Shown: positions 62,278 to 64,000 of the stretch, one piece after another
Position numbering within the stretch: the first letter of the stretch is position 1
Layout: each line of letters opens with the position of its first letter
IMG/VR virus record: IMGVR_UViG_3300027759_006101
Coordinates: 248,001-312,000 of that record
Reading direction: 5' to 3' (one strand)
Source: a virus
Length of the DNA: 64,000 nt
Notes under the pieces: generated by a model
Databases searched by the model: none
Told to the model about the DNA's origin: nothing
What the model saw: only the letters and a program-made list of their open reading frames with translations
Position numbers and translations under genes: made by a program

Positions 62278-62631
62278 TTATTCAGGTTCTTCTGGTAATA
62301 CAGTTCCTCCAGGCACATATCCTTCCATCAATTCTTTGAGAGCATCTTTATTTTCAAGCTTTTTTCTAAACTCAAGACTTTCATTTTTTGTTATTGGCCC
62401 TATCGCTATATTTTTATCTTTGTCTTTTGGTAAATTGTCTTTATACTCGTGAGCCATTGACATTAATTGTATTATTGCAAAAGTATCTTTACATTTTGAA
62501 CAACGCATAATAGCGTAAACTTCTACTTCTGACTTAGGCAACCAACCCAAGTGAGATAATTTTGTAAATTGAGTTTTACAATTTCTATTAAGACAACACT
62601 TCGGTTTGCCGATGATAGTTTGATGGAACAT
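62278..62631 (-). CDS. Small zinc-binding protein
   Basis: A 117-aa protein. A GTG at 62649 is in frame, but the ATG at 62631 has GGAGG six bases upstream and is preferred. Residues 9-50 carry paired cysteines (CCLNRNCKTQF, then MRCSKCKDTFA), a four-cysteine zinc-ribbon-like arrangement. The C-terminal half is charged and helical with a short acidic end (PGGTVLPEEPE). It is upstream of dnaK by 16 bp. The family is not recognised; a regulatory or DNA/RNA-binding role is possible. Confidence 0.65.
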   Translation of the reverse strand: MFHQTIIGKPKCCLNRNCKTQFTKLSHLGWLPKSEVEVYAIMRCSKCKDTFAIIQLMSMAHEYKDNLPKDKDKNIAIGPITKNESLEFRKKLENKDALKELMEGYVPGGTVLPEEPE

Positions 62632-62709
62632 AGCACACCTCCAATGCACAAATGAGCAATTTAATATTCCTGTTAGAACAAAGCTTGACTTTTATTAAGA
62701 ACCATTAAT

Positions 62710-62738
62710 AGGACAAAATAAACTTGATATTGTATACT
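62710..62738 (+). promoter_or_regulatory. Sigma-70-like promoter for the small plus-strand unit
   Basis: AGGACA (62710-62715), a 17-bp spacer and TATACT (62733-62738) with TG directly in front. Transcription would begin near 62745, exactly at the 5' hairpin. By eye it is one of the better -35/-10 pairs in the window. Confidence 0.55.
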
Positions 62739-62745
62739 ATTATAG

Positions 62746-62775
62746 TCCACTGGCGGATAAATTGAGGCCAGTGGA
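62746..62775 (+). promoter_or_regulatory. 5' stem-loop of the small plus-strand transcript
   Basis: The arms 62746-62754 and 62767-62775 (TCCACTGGC and its complement) form a 9-bp GC-rich stem with a 12-nt loop, followed by a U-rich stretch. It would sit at the extreme 5' end of the RNA, as protective leader hairpins do. Confidence 0.7.
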
Positions 62776-62796
62776 TATTTTTATGTAAGGAGGAAA

Positions 62797-62874
62797 ATGA
62801 TTATGAAGATTTTTGAACAACTTGAAGAAATGATGAATCAAGTAATTTCAGCATTATTCAACGTAGAATTGTAA
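62797..62874 (+). CDS. 25-codon small ORF with very strong ribosome-binding site
   Basis: A frame coding MIMKIFEQLEEMMNQVISAL plus five residues. AAGGAGG (62787-62793) lies three bases before the first ATG and nine before the second (62803); the second gives 23 codons and better spacing. The peptide is amphipathic and helical, with acidic and hydrophobic faces. The ORF is surrounded by its own promoter, 5' hairpin and terminator and runs opposite to its neighbours. It may be a regulatory microprotein or membrane-active peptide; function unknown. Confidence 0.6.
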   Translation: MIMKIFEQLEEMMNQVISALFNVEL

Positions 62875-62882
62875 GGTAACTT

Positions 62883-62910
62883 ATAATCTACAGCGTCGTA
62901 GATTATTTTA
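62883..62910 (+). terminator. Terminator of the small plus-strand unit
   Basis: The arms 62883-62891 and 62898-62906 (ATAATCTAC and its complement) form a 9-bp stem with a 6-nt loop, followed by TTTTA. It lies just after the stop at 62874 and overlaps the 3' end of the opposing helicase gene. Confidence 0.7.
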
Positions 62911-64000
62911 ATTCAAACATTTTCCAAGCTCGTTCATTCTTATAAACTTTCTTTCTCATATTTACGTGAGATCTCAAATTCTTATGACTTGAGGCAAAAT
63001 CAATAATAATAGCTTCAGGTTTTCCATTCTTTATAGAATCTTCAACATCTTTGCCTACACATCTTAAGACTCTTCCAACTTGCTGATAAGTTGTGACTGG
63101 TGATGAACTAGTCCCAGCAAGAATTAGACAAGAGATTTTAGGAGCATCAACACCAACATTTGCCCACTGTGTTGCAATCAAGACTATTTCATTATTCTCA
63201 ACTGCATTAAGCATTCTTCGACGATAATTCTTTTCCTCATCGCTTGGGTCTATTTCGCCTTTATCGCCACCAGGTACAAATACTGCGTCCTCTATCATTC
63301 CTTCAAGAATATTGCCGTGTTCCATCCTTTCAACAAGAATAAGAGTAGGAGTACCCTTTTTTTTCATAGCTTCGGCAAATTGTTTTATTCTAAAATTTCT
63401 TTCCCAGCAATTAACAATATTTAAATTGTAAACTTCATGATAAGTTTGGCCAGGTTCTACAGTATCTATATTTACTACAAAGATTTTGGGTGGAACTAAG
63501 TACCCTCTCTCCACGAGATCACTGGCACTTACTTCGCATACTTTACCGCCCAAAGTACCTTCTATCCTGATTTCTTGATTATCGGTACGAAAGGGAGTTG
63601 CAGATAAACCCAATCTGTAATATGCATTCTTTGCTTGATTACCAATTTCTTCAGTAACAACAGCTGCTAAATGTGCTTCGTCTATAATCAAAGCATTACA
63701 GTTCTTGATTACATCTCTGACTTGAGATTTTTGAAATAATATATTCTGCCTATTGTCCCAAGCTGATTGAGCTTTCTTATAATCTGACAATTCTTTTTTT
63801 ACTAAGATTGACAATTCACGATCATACTGTTTTCGTAATTGAATTAAGTTTTTTGCAGAACTTTCTTCAGCTTTTTCAACTTTCTCATACAAGTCTGAAA
63901 GTTTTCCTGAAGCCACATGAGTTGCTTTTTTGTAGTTTGATAGAGCTACTTCTAATTCTTTTTGAAGAAAAGCAGTTGGTTTACTTCCTTCCCCATTATC
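62903..64000 (-). CDS. Superfamily 2 DEAD/DEAH-type helicase (partial, 5' end outside window)
   Basis: The frame is open to the right edge: 28 further codons lie upstream of the apparent GTG at 63916, so the start is beyond 64000. The visible 365 residues show a charged coiled segment (KLSDLYEKVEKAEESSAKN), motif II ALIIDEAH, motif III GLSATPFR, motif V-type VLIATQWANVGVDAPKISCL and motif VI YQQVGRVLRC. Motif I is not in the window. This is the order of SF2 helicases such as T4 UvsW, RecG-type or restriction-like enzymes. It probably acts in replication, recombination or transcription; the subtype cannot be fixed. Confidence 0.85.
   Translation of the reverse strand, partial: DNGEGSKPTAFLQKELEVALSNYKKATHVASGKLSDLYEKVEKAEESSAKNLIQLRKQYDRELSILVKKELSDYKKAQSAWDNRQNILFQKSQVRDVIKNCNALIIDEAHLAAVVTEEIGNQAKNAYYRLGLSATPFRTDNQEIRIEGTLGGKVCEVSASDLVERGYLVPPKIFVVNIDTVEPGQTYHEVYNLNIVNCWERNFRIKQFAEAMKKKGTPTLILVERMEHGNILEGMIEDAVFVPGGDKGEIDPSDEEKNYRRRMLNAVENNEIVLIATQWANVGVDAPKISCLILAGTSSSPVTTYQQVGRVLRCVGKDVEDSIKNGKPEAIIIDFASSHKNLRSHVNMRKKVYKNERAWKMFELK

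Noticed and set aside
62903-63916. Helicase gene starting at the GTG at 63916
   Set aside because: The frame continues open for 28 codons to the window edge, motif I is missing, and the GTG has no ribosome-binding site, so the gene is truncated by the window rather than starting there.
1-64000. tRNA genes, CRISPR arrays and diversity-generating retroelement
   Set aside because: No cloverleaf with a T-arm signature, no regularly spaced DNA repeats outside coding repeats, and no reverse transcriptase or template/variable repeat pair were seen by eye.

Overview
This window reads as part of a large tailed-phage (Caudoviricetes) genome. The DNA is AT-rich by eye, uses the standard bacterial code, and is almost fully coding, with start/stop overlaps and gaps that are mostly under 100 bp. 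Both outer genes run off the window: a fibre-type gene on the left (1-256) and a superfamily 2 helicase on the right (62903-64000). I see no tRNA, rRNA, CRISPR array, insertion sequence, integrase, terminase or major capsid gene. Several fibre modules resemble those of T4-like phages of aquatic bacteria. That suggests a phage of an aquatic bacterium, but the host cannot be read from the sequence.

Layout. (1) 1-30557, minus strand: about 30 kb of fibre and adhesin genes. It holds five very long low-complexity fibre proteins (about 800-2720 aa), two shorter ones (247 and 374 aa) that share a C-terminal tip domain with the 1513-aa fibre, and nine LamG/concanavalin-like proteins. Seven of the nine lie back to back in a tandem array. 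(2) 30759-32245, plus strand: two paralogous structural proteins, closed by a bidirectional terminator. (3) 32297-39632: a membrane-anchored transglycosylase, small zinc-binding proteins, and a minus-strand run from a ClpX-like unfoldase through three probable virion-associated proteins to a macro-domain protein, a PAS-like protein and a coiled-coil membrane protein. (4) 39716-44319: small unknown genes, a Mu-F-like fragment, a J-domain protein and a PIN-PhoH ATPase. (5) 44333-51284: a 1942-aa repeat protein and two acidic proteins. (6) 51365-56003: a complete two-subunit DNA gyrase. (7) 56011-59692: a structural block with a small virion-type protein, a LamG protein, an Ig-like protein and two tail-tube-like proteins. 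(8) 59693-62631, minus strand: a BFN/DUF151-like protein, a MerC-like membrane protein, DnaK and a zinc-finger protein. (9) 62710-62910: a compact plus-strand unit with a promoter, a 5' hairpin, a 25-codon ORF and a terminator. (10) The partial helicase.

Together the genes supply adhesion (fibres, LamG proteins), tail structure, cell-wall cutting, DNA topology (gyrase, helicase) and host-protein handling (ClpX, DnaK, J-domain protein, PhoH). The points most worth following are the ClpX that keeps its ClpP-docking motif but loses a substrate-recognition loop, the macro-domain operon, the BFN-MerC-DnaK operon, the altered quinolone-contact residues in GyrA, the LamG tandem array, and the compact small-RNA/peptide locus.
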